Below, piece by piece: positions 52,931 to 62,866 of a stretch of 64,000 nucleotides of DNA (the first letter of the stretch is position 1; each line of letters opens with the position of its first letter). Under the pieces are notes generated by a model. It did not search any database, had not been told where the DNA came from, and saw nothing but the letters and a program-made list of their open reading frames with translations. The translations under genes and the position numbers were made by a program. Source of the DNA: Pseudoalteromonas holothuriae (lineage in GTDB: Bacteria > Pseudomonadota > Gammaproteobacteria > Enterobacterales > Alteromonadaceae); NCBI RefSeq assembly GCF_945859825.1, contig NZ_CAMAPC010000017.1, positions 1-64,000 on the forward strand, given 5' to 3'.

Positions 52931-53970
52931 TGATCAAACGTTATAGTTTAGCTCAACTAGCAGCATCAATTGATGCATTGCTAGTTGGCGACGGTGAGAG
53001 TCAAATAGAAAAAATTTCGACACTTACTCAAGCGACAGATAAAGATATTAGCTTTTTAGCAAACAGTAAATATCGCACACAATTGGCAACCACTAACGCC
53101 GGTGCTGTTATTTTATCTGACTCTGATGCTGAACATTTCAATGGCAATAAACTGGTTGTAAAAGACCCCTATATCGCGTACGCAAAGTTAGCACAATTGA
53201 TGGATACTACACCAAGGGCTGCCACTGGCATACACCCTAATGCGGTGGTCCACCCAACAGTTAAACTTGGTAACAATGTTGCGATAGCCGCAAATGCGGT
53301 GATCGAGGCAAATGCTGTGCTGGGCGATAATGTTCAAATTGGTGCAGGCTGTTTTGTCGGCGATAGTACAACGATTGGTGACAATACCAAACTTTGGGCA
53401 AACGTTAGCGTTTATCATGAAGTAGAAATTGGTCACAATTGCTTATTTCAATCCGGTGCTGTGATTGGCAGTGATGGCTTTGGTTATGCCAATCAATCAG
53501 GTAACTGGATTAAGATCCCCCAAGTTGGTCGGGTTATTATCGGTGATAGTGTTGAAGTCGGTGCGAACACGGTTATTGATCGCGGCGCACTGGATGATAC
53601 GATTATTCATAATAATGTGATTTTAGATAACCTAATACAAATTGCGCATAACGTTGAAATTGGTGAAGGGACTGCAATTGCAGGTGCTTCGGTAGTAGCC
53701 GGCAGTACTAAAATTGGTAAAAATTGCCAAATTGCGGGGCTCGTGGGTATTAATGGCCATATGGAAATCTGTGATGGTGTTATGATCACAGGTATGACGA
53801 TGATCACAAAATCAATTACTTCTGCGGGTGTTTATTCTTCGGGTGTACCTCATAGCACGAACAAAGAATGGCGACGTAATATGGCACATTTACGTAATCT
53901 GACTGATTTTAAACAGCGATTAAAAGCGTTAGAATCTTTAACACAAAAGCTAAAACCAATAGATGAATAA
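52930..53970 (+). CDS. lpxD: LpxD, UDP-3-O-(3-hydroxyacyl)glucosamine N-acyltransferase
   Basis: A 346-residue trimeric left-handed beta-helix enzyme that adds the second acyl chain in lipid A synthesis. An N-terminal uridine-binding domain (1-100) is followed by hexapeptide repeats. The catalytic His lies in IQIAHNVEIGEGTAIAG, and GSDGFGYANQSGNWIKIPQ is the family signature. It is translationally coupled to skp. Confidence 0.97.
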   Translation: MIKRYSLAQLAASIDALLVGDGESQIEKISTLTQATDKDISFLANSKYRTQLATTNAGAVILSDSDAEHFNGNKLVVKDPYIAYAKLAQLMDTTPRAATGIHPNAVVHPTVKLGNNVAIAANAVIEANAVLGDNVQIGAGCFVGDSTTIGDNTKLWANVSVYHEVEIGHNCLFQSGAVIGSDGFGYANQSGNWIKIPQVGRVIIGDSVEVGANTVIDRGALDDTIIHNNVILDNLIQIAHNVEIGEGTAIAGASVVAGSTKIGKNCQIAGLVGINGHMEICDGVMITGMTMITKSITSAGVYSSGVPHSTNKEWRRNMAHLRNLTDFKQRLKALESLTQKLKPIDE

Positions 53971-53984
53971 AAAAGGACGCTATT

Positions 53985-54437
53985 TTGGCAAATGAACTGA
54001 ACGGTTTTGATATTCAAGAAATCTTAAAGTTATTACCGCATCGTTATCCAATGCTGTTAGTTGATAAAGTAATTGATTATAAAGCGGGTGAATATCTACA
54101 TGCGGTCAAAAATGTAACTGCGAACGAACCAGTTTTTACGGGGCACTTTCCAGAACAACCTATTTTTCCTGGTGTAATGATTTTAGAAGCCTTAGCACAA
54201 GCTACTGGTTTACTGGGCTTTAAAACGGTCGAAAATCGTAGTGAAAACGAGCTATACTTATTTGCAGCAATAGACAATGCACGTTTTAAGCAGCCAGTGC
54301 TGCCTGGTGATACCATGAATTTGCATGTCGACTTTGTAAAAGAGCGTCGCAATATTTGGAAGTTTTATGGCGAAGCAAAGGTCGATGGTAAAGTGGTATG
54401 TAGTGCTGAGATAATGTGTGCTAGAAGAGAGTTATAA
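53985..54437 (+). CDS. fabZ: FabZ, 3-hydroxyacyl-ACP dehydratase
   Basis: A 150-residue hot-dog-fold dehydratase of fatty-acid elongation. It competes with LpxA/LpxD for hydroxyacyl-ACP, hence its place here. The active-site His is H54 in GHFPEQPIFPG and the Glu is E68 in MILEALAQA. The start is TTG (53985) with AAAGGA before it. The only nearby ATG (53992) is out of frame. Confidence 0.96.
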   Translation: MANELNGFDIQEILKLLPHRYPMLLVDKVIDYKAGEYLHAVKNVTANEPVFTGHFPEQPIFPGVMILEALAQATGLLGFKTVENRSENELYLFAAIDNARFKQPVLPGDTMNLHVDFVKERRNIWKFYGEAKVDGKVVCSAEIMCARREL

Positions 54438-54439
54438 TC

Positions 54440-55210
54440 GTGATCCATCCTACTGCAATTATTGAATCAGGCGCACAGTTAGGCGATAACGTCTCTGTGG
54501 GTCCTTACAGTTACATCGGGAATGATGTAGTGATTGGCGATAACTGTATTATCGAATCACATGTGGTAATCAAAGGACCTTCAACCATCGGCTCTGGAAA
54601 TCATATTTACCAGTTCGCGTCAGTGGGTGAAGCTTGCCAAGATAAAAAGTACAAGGATGAACCAACACAACTTATTATGGGTGATAACAACATCATCCGT
54701 GAATGTGCGACAATTCACCGTGGCACCATTCAAGATCAAGGTGTGACTAGAATTGGTAGTAACAACTTATTTATGGCCTATACACATGTTGCGCATGACG
54801 CAGTGATTGGTAGCAATGTGATTTTTTCAAATGGTGCAAGTGTTGCAGGGCATGTACACATTGGTGACTGGGCTATTTTAGCGGGTAACACCGGCGTGCA
54901 TCAATTTTGCAAAGTGGGTGCGCACGCCTTTATTGGCATGTATTCAGGTGTAAGTAAAGACGTACCACCTTTTGTGACTACCACAGGCACTCCTGCGAAG
55001 CCAGCGGCTATTAATACTGAGGGTATGAAACGCCGTGGTTATAGTAGTGATGAAATTATGGCTGTACGACGAGCTTATAAAGCGCTTTATCGTAAAAGCT
55101 TGAACTTAGAAGAAGCCATAGCCGCTATGCGTGAAGACGCAGCAGAATTTGCTGCAGTTCAGCATATGATAGACTTTTTTGACACCTCAGAACGTGGCAT
55201 TATTCGTTAG
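54440..55210 (+). CDS. lpxA: LpxA, UDP-N-acetylglucosamine acyltransferase
   Basis: A 256-residue enzyme catalysing the first step of lipid A synthesis. Left-handed beta-helix hexapeptides start MIHPTAIIESGAQLGDNV. The catalytic His is probably H119 in YTHVAHDAVIG (aligned with E. coli H125). A C-terminal helical domain follows. It starts with GTG, two bases after the fabZ stop. A terminator-like hairpin separates it from lpxB. Confidence 0.96.
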   Translation: MIHPTAIIESGAQLGDNVSVGPYSYIGNDVVIGDNCIIESHVVIKGPSTIGSGNHIYQFASVGEACQDKKYKDEPTQLIMGDNNIIRECATIHRGTIQDQGVTRIGSNNLFMAYTHVAHDAVIGSNVIFSNGASVAGHVHIGDWAILAGNTGVHQFCKVGAHAFIGMYSGVSKDVPPFVTTTGTPAKPAAINTEGMKRRGYSSDEIMAVRRAYKALYRKSLNLEEAIAAMREDAAEFAAVQHMIDFFDTSERGIIR

Positions 55211-55238
55211 AAAATGCCCGTGATTGCCAGAATTGATA

Positions 55239-55270
55239 AACGCCATACGATACTTTTGTATGGCGTTTTT
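55239..55270 (+). terminator. Terminator between lpxA and lpxB
   Basis: AACGCCATAC-N9-GTATGGCGTT, a perfect 10-bp stem followed by T5. It breaks the lpxA-lpxB pairing that is usually tight in gammaproteobacteria. lpxB starts 22 nt later. Confidence 0.85.
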
Positions 55271-55291
55271 ATTTATAGATAGATTAATGTG

Positions 55292-56446
55292 ATGAAAAAA
55301 AACAAAAAATTAACTATTGGCCTAGTTGCAGGCGAACTATCTGGTGATATCTTAGGTGCAGGGCTCATTGAGGCACTTAAAGATAAATACCCTAATGCTG
55401 AGTTTATCGGGATAGCTGGCCCCAAAATGCAAGCTGCTGGTTGCCGTACTTTGTTTGATATGGAAGAACTCGCTGTAATGGGCTTGGTTGAAGTGCTAGG
55501 GCGATTACCCCGTTTACTTAAAATCCGTAAACAGTTAGTTCAGTATTTTATTGATAATCCGCCTGATATTTATGTGGGGATCGATGCGCCTGACTTCAAT
55601 CTTCGTGTTGAAAAGCCACTTAAAAAAGCGGGTATTAAAACCGTTCAGTATGTTAGCCCATCGGTTTGGGCTTGGCGACAAAAGCGTATATTTACGATAG
55701 CAGAAGCCACCAATTTGGTATTGTCACTGCTGCCTTTTGAAAAAGCATTTTATGACAAGCATGATGTGCCTTGTAAGTTTGTTGGCCACACGTTAGCGGA
55801 TGAGATTGCGCTGGATCATGATAGCAGCAGTGTGCGCCGCGAGCTTGGGTTGAAAGAGGATGACTTGGTCTTAGCATTGCTTCCAGGCAGTCGAGGCTCA
55901 GAAGTGGGCTTACTCAGTGAAACATATTTACAAACAGCACAAAAGTTAAGCCATCGTCTGCCTAACTTGAAAGTGCTAGTCCCTTTAGTTAATGCCAAGC
56001 GTCGAGCACAGTTTGAACTGATTTTACAGCATGTGGCACCAAATTTGTCTCCTATTTTAGTTGATGGGCAATCGAGCAAGGTGATGGCGGCTTCTAATGC
56101 TGTTTTACTCGCATCGGGTACCGCCACACTCGAAGCGATGCTGTATAAAAAACCAATGGTTGTAGGCTACAAGTTTAAGCCATTGAGTTACTGGATTTTT
56201 AAACACTTCTTTACTTTTAATATTAAATATTTTGCATTACCAAATTTACTTGCCGATGCGCCATTGGTTCCTGAGTTCTTGCAACAAGAGTGTAACTCGG
56301 ATGCATTGGTTGATGCATTGTACCCGATGCTGAAAGGGAGTAATGAAGCGTTGATCAATAAGTTTTATGAAATTCATAACAATATTCGTCTAGATGCTAG
56401 CAAACAAGCGGCAAATGCAGTTGAGGAGTTGATTGATGCAAATTGA
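55292..56446 (+). CDS. lpxB: LpxB, lipid-A-disaccharide synthase
   Basis: A 384-residue GT-B-like glycosyltransferase that joins lipid X and UDP-diacylglucosamine. Hallmarks: LVAGELSGDILGAGLIEAL, YVSPSVWAWRQKRI, LALLPGSRGSEV and LASGTATLEAMLYKKPMVVGY. A GTG one codon upstream (55289) is an equally possible start. No ideal ribosome site is present (TAGATAGATTAATG region). It overlaps rnhB by 11 nt. Confidence 0.96.
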   Translation: MKKNKKLTIGLVAGELSGDILGAGLIEALKDKYPNAEFIGIAGPKMQAAGCRTLFDMEELAVMGLVEVLGRLPRLLKIRKQLVQYFIDNPPDIYVGIDAPDFNLRVEKPLKKAGIKTVQYVSPSVWAWRQKRIFTIAEATNLVLSLLPFEKAFYDKHDVPCKFVGHTLADEIALDHDSSSVRRELGLKEDDLVLALLPGSRGSEVGLLSETYLQTAQKLSHRLPNLKVLVPLVNAKRRAQFELILQHVAPNLSPILVDGQSSKVMAASNAVLLASGTATLEAMLYKKPMVVGYKFKPLSYWIFKHFFTFNIKYFALPNLLADAPLVPEFLQQECNSDALVDALYPMLKGSNEALINKFYEIHNNIRLDASKQAANAVEELIDAN

Positions 56447-57032
56447 GCGTCCTGATGTACAGTACATTGCAGGTGTTGACGAGGTTGGTCGTGGCCCTTT
56501 GGTAGGTGATGTGGTGACCGCCGCGGTTATTCTTGACCCAAACCAGCCTATAGTCGGACTGGCAGATTCCAAAAAATTAAGTGAAAAAAAACGCCTATTA
56601 TTGGCACAAGAGATAAAACAAAAAGCGCTTTGCTATTGTATTGCTCGTGCATCGATTGAGGAGATTGATGAGCTTAATATTTTGCATGCAACGATGTTGG
56701 CTATGAGTCGAGCTGTAGAAGGGCTTAGCATTGCACCTGACTTTGTATTTGTAGATGGCAACCGTTTACCCAAACTAACAATGAACGCGCAAAGCGTTGT
56801 GAAAGGAGATAGCTTAGTTGCAGAAATAAGTGCCGCCTCTATCATTGCCAAAGTAGCACGGGATCAGCAAATGCTGGAACTAGATATGCAATATCCAGAG
56901 TTTGGTTTTGCGGCCCATAAAGGTTATCCGACTAAGGCACATTTTGCGGCACTTGAGCAACATGGCATCACACCGCATCACCGAAAAAGTTTCAAGCCTG
57001 TACAACGTATTCTTGCCATGAAGGGGCTGTGA
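56436..57032 (+). CDS. rnhB: Ribonuclease HII
   Basis: A 198-residue nuclease removing ribonucleotides from DNA. The catalytic pair D15-E16 lies in GVDEVGRG, with further acidic residues in FVDGNRLP and SIIAKVARDQ. The ATG at 56436 is chosen, with TGAGGAG about 9 nt before it; a TTG one codon earlier is possible. It overlaps the lpxB end and is followed by dnaE after one base. Confidence 0.96.
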   Translation: MQIERPDVQYIAGVDEVGRGPLVGDVVTAAVILDPNQPIVGLADSKKLSEKKRLLLAQEIKQKALCYCIARASIEEIDELNILHATMLAMSRAVEGLSIAPDFVFVDGNRLPKLTMNAQSVVKGDSLVAEISAASIIAKVARDQQMLELDMQYPEFGFAAHKGYPTKAHFAALEQHGITPHHRKSFKPVQRILAMKGL

Positions 57033-57033
57033 T

Positions 57034-60000
57034 ATGACTACACCGGAGTTTGTCCATTTACGTGTACATAGTGACTTCTCAATGGTGGATGGTTTGGCGA
57101 AAACCAAACCTATTGTCGCTCGTTCCAAGGAATTGGGTCTGCCTGCATTGGCGATTACCGACCAAATGAACTTATGTGGATTAGTTAGGTTCTATGACAC
57201 TGCTCATGACGCGGGTATTAAGCCAATTATAGGTGCCGATATTTGGCTCAGAAGTGATGAGTTTCCTGATGAGCCAAGTCGGCTTACTGTGCTTGCTAAA
57301 GATAATGAAGGCTATAAAAATCTTACCTTACTAATTTCAAAAGCATATCAGCGAGGACATGTATTTCATCGTCCCGTGGTTGATAAACAATGGTTGAGTG
57401 AACTTAAGTCGGGCCTTATTTTATTATCAGGCGGCAAAGATGGTGATGTTGGTAAAGCGCTTTTAAAAGGCAATCAACAGCTAGCACTTGATACATTGAT
57501 TTTTTATGAGCAACACTTCAAAGATCACTTCTTTTTGGAGCTTACTCGTGCAGGGCGTGCGCAAGAAGAAGAATATTTACATAGCGCAGTTGCACTAGCC
57601 AGTGAGCGAGGCGTACCGGTTGTTGCCACTAACGAAGTGGTTTTTCTACATGAAGAAGACTTTGAAGCGCACGAGATACGCGTCGCTATTCATGATGGTT
57701 ACACTTTAGAAGATAAACGTCGGCCTAAGCGCTTCTCAAAAGAGCAATATCTGAAAACACCGGAACAAATGTTAGCGCTGTTCAGTGATATTCCAGAAGC
57801 ATTAGAAAACTCAGTAGAAATCGCCAAGCGGTGCAATGTCACGGTACAGCTGGGGACTTATTTTTTACCAGATTATCCGACTGGTGATTTAAAAATAGAC
57901 GACTTTTTGGTTAAGGTGTCGCGCGATGGCCTCGAAGAGCGTTTACAGTTTTTATTTCCCGACGAGCAAGTGCGCGTTGAAAAACGAGTCGAATATGACG
58001 AACGACTACAAATTGAGTTAGATGTTATCAACCAAATGGGGTTTCCCGGTTATTTCTTAATCGTAATGGAATTTATCCAGTGGAGTAAAGACAATAACAT
58101 TCCTGTTGGACCTGGACGGGGTTCAGGTGCTGGTTCACTGGTGGCATACGCACTTAAAATTACGGACTTAGACCCACTAGAATTTGACCTGCTTTTTGAG
58201 CGATTTCTGAACCCAGAGCGAGTCTCAATGCCTGACTTTGACGTTGACTTTTGTATGGATCGTCGAGATGAGGTGATTGACCATGTTGCGATGCTATACG
58301 GGCGTGATGCGGTATCGCAAATTATTACCTTTGGTACGATGGCAGCCAAAGCGGTTATTCGTGATGTCGGCCGTGTGTTGGGCCACCCATATGGCTTTGT
58401 CGATAGAATTTCTAAACTTGTACCGGGCGATCCGGGGATGACGTTGGCAAAAGCATTTGATGTTGAACCGCGCTTACCTGAAGCCTATGACGGCGATGAA
58501 GAAGTCAAAGATCTCATTGATATGTGCCGCATTTTAGAAGGCTGTACGCGAAATGCGGGTAAGCACGCCGGTGGTGTGGTTATATCCCCTACAACTATCA
58601 CCGATTTTGCGGCATTATATTGTGATGAAGAGGGTAAGTTTCCGGTTACTCAGTTTGATAAAAACGACGTAGAAACCGCAGGATTAGTTAAATTTGACTT
58701 TCTCGGCCTGAGAACACTGACTATTTTGCAGTGGGCGCTTGATATGACCAATGAGCGTCTTGGCCGAGAAGGTAAAGAGTCAGTAGACATTAATGCTATT
58801 CCATTAAATGACCGTAAAAGCATTGAATTATTACTAAGAGCCGAAACAACCGCCGTGTTCCAGCTTGAATCTCGAGGCATGAAAGACCTTATTCGTCGCC
58901 TGAAACCCGACTGCTTTGAAGATATGATTGCACTTGTTGCGTTATTTCGGCCAGGACCTTTGCAATCGGGCATGGTAGATAACTTTATCGACCGTAAGCA
59001 AGGGCGAGAAGAGTTATCATATCCAGACGTACAGTGGCAGCACGATAGCTTGATACCGATTCTAGAGCCTACCTACGGGATTATCTTGTACCAAGAGCAG
59101 GTCATGCAAATTGCACAGGTACTTGCTGGGTATACGCTAGGCGGGGCAGATATGCTTCGTCGTGCAATGGGTAAGAAAAAGCCAGAAGAAATGGCCAAGC
59201 AGCGCTCTGCCTTTGAAGAAGGGGCAATTGCCAACGGCGTTGATGGCGAGCTTGCGATGAGAATCTTCGATTTGGTGGAAAAGTTCGCAGGTTACGGTTT
59301 TAACAAATCTCACTCGGCTGCTTATGCACTTGTATCGTATCAAACACTGTGGATGAAAACCCATTATCCGGCAGAATTTATGGCGGCGGTTATGTCAGCA
59401 GATATGGATAACACTGACAAGATAGTCACTTTGGTGGATGAGTGTGAAAACATGAAGCTCACTTTGCTTGCGCCTGATGTAAATGCCGGAGTTTATAAGT
59501 TTACAGTCAACCGTCAAGCCGAGATAGTGTATGGAATTGGGGCAATAAAAGGCGTCGGAGAGGGGCCAGTTGATGCTATTTTAGAAGCAAGAGCACAAGG
59601 TGGGGAGTTTAAAGATTTATTTGATTTTTGCGCTCGTGTAGATTTAAAACGCTTAAACAAGCGTGTGCTCGAAAAGCTCATTTATGCCGGTGCACTTGAT
59701 AAACTGGGGCCTGAAAAAAACCAGCCAGGACGTGCTACGTTACTTGCAAGTTTAAAAGGGGCGATGAAATCTGCTGAGCAACACCATAAGGCTGAGTCAC
59801 TGGGTCAGTCAGACTTGTTTGGTTTGTTAGCAGTAGAGCCTGAACAAGTTGAGCAGGCCTTTACGAGTGCGCTGCCACTGACGGATAATCAGTGGTTAGA
59901 TGGTGAAAAAGAAACCTTAGGTTTATACCTAACCGGACACCCTATTAATCAATACCGAAAAGAGCTAAAGCATTACACATCTGGTCGACTTGTAGATTTA

Positions 60001-60525
60001 CAGCCAACCAACCGAGACGTGCAATCAACCGCAGCTGGTTTAGTGATTAATGCAAGAACGTTAATAAACAAAAAAGGTAATCGCTGGGGATTGATAACTT
60101 TAGATGACAAGAGTGCCCGGATTGATGTACGCTTATTCCCTGAACAGTTTGAAGTTTACCAAGAATTACTGCAAATTAACCAAATCTTGGTAATAACCGG
60201 ACAGGTCAGCTTTGATAACTTCTCTGGTGGCATTACAATGACCGCCAGAGACGTATGTACCATAGCTCAAGCGCGAGAAAAACGCATAAGAGCAATAAAA
60301 ATGACATTAAATATGGTTCAAATTGAAGCAAACTTCTTCGAAAATTTACGAAAAGTACTAGAACCTTATAAATTTGGTACATGTCCGATAAAGATTATGT
60401 ATCAACGTCCGGATGCGTTAGCAGAACTAACGCTTGGAACACAATGGTGTGTGACGCCAACTGATGACTTATTGACTCGGTTATCGCAAATGGCGGCGCA
60501 AGAAATAGAACTAGAATTTAACTAA
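57034..60525 (+). CDS. dnaE: DNA polymerase III alpha subunit
   Basis: A 1163-residue replicative polymerase. In order: an N-terminal PHP domain (FVHLRVHSDFSMVDGLAKT), the polymerase core with catalytic D401 and D403 (MPDFDVDF) and D555 (VKFDFLGL) at the same residue numbers as E. coli DnaE, the GRGSGAGSLVAYAL loop, helix-hairpin-helix segments (GIGAIKGVGEGPVDAI), an OB fold (NRWGLITLDDKSARIDV) and a tau-binding C-terminus. It lies one base after rnhB. Confidence 0.98.
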   Translation: MTTPEFVHLRVHSDFSMVDGLAKTKPIVARSKELGLPALAITDQMNLCGLVRFYDTAHDAGIKPIIGADIWLRSDEFPDEPSRLTVLAKDNEGYKNLTLLISKAYQRGHVFHRPVVDKQWLSELKSGLILLSGGKDGDVGKALLKGNQQLALDTLIFYEQHFKDHFFLELTRAGRAQEEEYLHSAVALASERGVPVVATNEVVFLHEEDFEAHEIRVAIHDGYTLEDKRRPKRFSKEQYLKTPEQMLALFSDIPEALENSVEIAKRCNVTVQLGTYFLPDYPTGDLKIDDFLVKVSRDGLEERLQFLFPDEQVRVEKRVEYDERLQIELDVINQMGFPGYFLIVMEFIQWSKDNNIPVGPGRGSGAGSLVAYALKITDLDPLEFDLLFERFLNPERVSMPDFDVDFCMDRRDEVIDHVAMLYGRDAVSQIITFGTMAAKAVIRDVGRVLGHPYGFVDRISKLVPGDPGMTLAKAFDVEPRLPEAYDGDEEVKDLIDMCRILEGCTRNAGKHAGGVVISPTTITDFAALYCDEEGKFPVTQFDKNDVETAGLVKFDFLGLRTLTILQWALDMTNERLGREGKESVDINAIPLNDRKSIELLLRAETTAVFQLESRGMKDLIRRLKPDCFEDMIALVALFRPGPLQSGMVDNFIDRKQGREELSYPDVQWQHDSLIPILEPTYGIILYQEQVMQIAQVLAGYTLGGADMLRRAMGKKKPEEMAKQRSAFEEGAIANGVDGELAMRIFDLVEKFAGYGFNKSHSAAYALVSYQTLWMKTHYPAEFMAAVMSADMDNTDKIVTLVDECENMKLTLLAPDVNAGVYKFTVNRQAEIVYGIGAIKGVGEGPVDAILEARAQGGEFKDLFDFCARVDLKRLNKRVLEKLIYAGALDKLGPEKNQPGRATLLASLKGAMKSAEQHHKAESLGQSDLFGLLAVEPEQVEQAFTSALPLTDNQWLDGEKETLGLYLTGHPINQYRKELKHYTSGRLVDLQPTNRDVQSTAAGLVINARTLINKKGNRWGLITLDDKSARIDVRLFPEQFEVYQELLQINQILVITGQVSFDNFSGGITMTARDVCTIAQAREKRIRAIKMTLNMVQIEANFFENLRKVLEPYKFGTCPIKIMYQRPDALAELTLGTQWCVTPTDDLLTRLSQMAAQEIELEFN

Positions 60526-60541
60526 TTAGGTAGTTTAGAGC

Positions 60542-61498
60542 ATGAGCCTCAATTATCTTGACTTTGAGCTTCCAATCGCAGAATTGGAAGCGAAAATTAA
60601 AGAGTTACAAAACGTTAGCCGCTCAGGCAGTTTAGACCTGAGCTTAGAAGAAGAAATAACACGCTTAAAAGAGAAAAACGTTGAGCTAACCGAGAAAGTT
60701 TTTGCTGGTTTAGGTGCTTGGCAGGTTTCTCAATTGGCTCGGCATCCGCTGCGTCCATATACTCGTGATTATATCAAGCGTATTTTTACTGAGTTTGATG
60801 AGTTTGCAGGTGACCGTACCTTTGCCAACGACCCTGCTATTTTAGGTGGTGTGGCACGTCTTGATGGTAAGCCTGTGATGGTGATCGGACAGCAAAAAGG
60901 GCGTGATACCGCGGAAAAAATCAAGCGTAACTTTGGTATGCCAAAACCTGAAGGTTACCGCAAGGCCCTACGTTTAATGGAAATGGCGGAGCGTTTTAAA
61001 ATGCCCATCATTACTTTTATCGACACGCCAGGGGCTTACCCAGGTGTTGGCGCTGAAGAGCGAGGCCAAAGCGAGGCAATTGCACGTAACTTAAAAGTGA
61101 TGGCTGCATTGAAAGTACCCACCATTTGTACTGTTATAGGTGAAGGTGGCTCTGGTGGTGCACTTGCTATTGGCGTAGGTGATAGGGTTAATATGCTGCA
61201 ATACAGTACTTACTCAGTTATTTCACCAGAAGGCTGTGCATCGATCCTTTGGAAAAGCGCTGAAAAAGCCCCATTAGCTGCTGAAGCAATGGGTGTATCG
61301 GCGCAACGTGTTAAAGAGTTAGATTTGATTAATAACATCGTTGAAGAGCCACTAGGCGGAGCACATCGCGACTATGATGTAATGGCTAAGAACCTAAAAG
61401 TGCAGCTAAAGCGCGATTTAGGAGAACTTGAAGAGCTTGGTACAGACACCATGCTTGAACAGCGCTATCAACGACTCATGTCTTTCGGCTACTGTTAA
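60542..61498 (+). CDS. accA: Acetyl-CoA carboxylase carboxyltransferase subunit alpha
   Basis: A 318-residue subunit that with AccD transfers CO2 from biotin to acetyl-CoA to give malonyl-CoA. Motifs: MVIGQQKGRDTAEKIKRNFG, FIDTPGAYPGVGAEERGQSE and GEGGSGGALAIGVGD. The length matches E. coli AccA (319). The start follows dnaE by 16 nt, in the same operon. A strong terminator follows. Confidence 0.98.
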   Translation: MSLNYLDFELPIAELEAKIKELQNVSRSGSLDLSLEEEITRLKEKNVELTEKVFAGLGAWQVSQLARHPLRPYTRDYIKRIFTEFDEFAGDRTFANDPAILGGVARLDGKPVMVIGQQKGRDTAEKIKRNFGMPKPEGYRKALRLMEMAERFKMPIITFIDTPGAYPGVGAEERGQSEAIARNLKVMAALKVPTICTVIGEGGSGGALAIGVGDRVNMLQYSTYSVISPEGCASILWKSAEKAPLAAEAMGVSAQRVKELDLINNIVEEPLGGAHRDYDVMAKNLKVQLKRDLGELEELGTDTMLEQRYQRLMSFGYC

Positions 61499-61511
61499 GT
61501 AGTGCTAAACT

Positions 61512-61537
61512 AAAAAAGCCGCTCAAGCGGCTTTTTT
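61512..61537. terminator. Strong terminator after accA
   Basis: AAAAAAGCCGC-TCAA-GCGGCTTTTTT, an 11-bp stem including the A/T tails. The tilS start is 13 nt beyond it, so tilS needs read-through or a start very near the hairpin. Confidence 0.92.
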
Positions 61538-61549
61538 ACGTTGTGAATT

Positions 61550-62866
61550 ATGAAAAATACCACACTTTATAAAAAATTCTTTGTTGCGGTAAACGGGTCA
61601 AATCCTGAGCAAAAACCAATGACGGTGGCACTTTCGGGTGGCGTTGATTCGGTCGTTTTATTGCACCTATGCCATGCACTTCGCACAGCCCAGCCCAGCT
61701 ATGCAATAGAGGCCGTGTATATTGACCATGGTTTATCTGTTGAGTCTAAAAGCTGGCAACAGTTTTGCCACGATTTATGTGCCTCTTTAAAGATTACTTT
61801 TAAAACCTGCTCTGTGAACATAGAGCAAAAAGCCCGTCATAGCCTAGAAGCACAAGCACGTGATGCTCGATACGCCGCCTTAGATGAGCTTGCAACCCCA
61901 GGCAGTATGATTGTGCTAGGGCAGCATGGTGACGACCAACTAGAAACGTTTTTACTGCGGTTAAAGCGAGGCTCTGGTCTCAATGGTTTGGCATCGATGC
62001 GTGCACAGCGGGTGTTGGAATCAGGTCGAACCTGTATCCGCCCGTTGCTTAATGTTTCTCGTGAAGATATAGAAACGTTTGCTCGTTTATTTGCCATTAA
62101 GCATATTGAAGATCACTCCAACTTTGATGACCGCTTTGATCGTAACTTTTTACGTAATCATATTGTTCCTTTACTTAAATCGCGTTTTCAAGGTTTTTTG
62201 CCCAGTGCCTTGCGCAGTATTGAGTTGTTGCAGCAGCAGCAAAGTTTAATTGACGAGATAACCGCGCAAGATTTACAAGTTTGTATGGTGTCACTTGATA
62301 AGCTGAACTTACAAGTATTGGCAAGCCTCAGTGCGCTTAGGCAAGCCAATGTAATACGCGGATGGCTTGCTAATTTGAGGGTAAATATGCCCTCTAAAGT
62401 ACAACTTGAGCAATTGCTACATCAAGCACTACATAGTAAAGAAGATGCTCAGCTGAGCATTCTAATGGGAAATGGTGTAATCAGACGATACCGACAACAT
62501 CTGTACTTTGTTTGTGACAGTGAGACGCCACAAGCGTGCAATAATGTTACGTGTGAGCCAACTTCATTGAGCGATGGACGAGTATTAATCACTAAGCAGG
62601 GTAAAGGTGTACGCTTACCCCAAGAGAATGAACAAGTATCAATTCAATTTGGTGTGATGAATGTCAAAATACGGCCATGTAATAAGCCGGGCAGAAATAC
62701 CGTTAAGCACTGGCTTAAAGAGGCGGGTGTGCCAAGTTGGCAACGCAATCAAGTGCCTTTGGTTTTTTATAATGAACAACTAGTACAAATTGTTGGTTTT
62801 TATTTTGAACACACTGTTTTTATGCCACAGCAGGGTATCTATTGGGAGTTTTTAAGCAATGAATAA
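61550..62866 (+). CDS. tilS: tRNA(Ile)-lysidine synthase
   Basis: A 438-residue essential enzyme that converts C34 of tRNA-Ile(CAU) to lysidine. The N-type ATP pyrophosphatase motif SGGVDS is at residues 29-34. GQHGDDQLETFLLRLKRGSGL is the family core (split by me at its usual boundary, positions about 61918-61980). A TilS substrate-binding domain and a C-terminal domain with KPGRNTVKHWLKEAGVPSW follow. It overlaps the next gene by 8 nt. Confidence 0.96.
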   Translation: MKNTTLYKKFFVAVNGSNPEQKPMTVALSGGVDSVVLLHLCHALRTAQPSYAIEAVYIDHGLSVESKSWQQFCHDLCASLKITFKTCSVNIEQKARHSLEAQARDARYAALDELATPGSMIVLGQHGDDQLETFLLRLKRGSGLNGLASMRAQRVLESGRTCIRPLLNVSREDIETFARLFAIKHIEDHSNFDDRFDRNFLRNHIVPLLKSRFQGFLPSALRSIELLQQQQSLIDEITAQDLQVCMVSLDKLNLQVLASLSALRQANVIRGWLANLRVNMPSKVQLEQLLHQALHSKEDAQLSILMGNGVIRRYRQHLYFVCDSETPQACNNVTCEPTSLSDGRVLITKQGKGVRLPQENEQVSIQFGVMNVKIRPCNKPGRNTVKHWLKEAGVPSWQRNQVPLVFYNEQLVQIVGFYFEHTVFMPQQGIYWEFLSNE

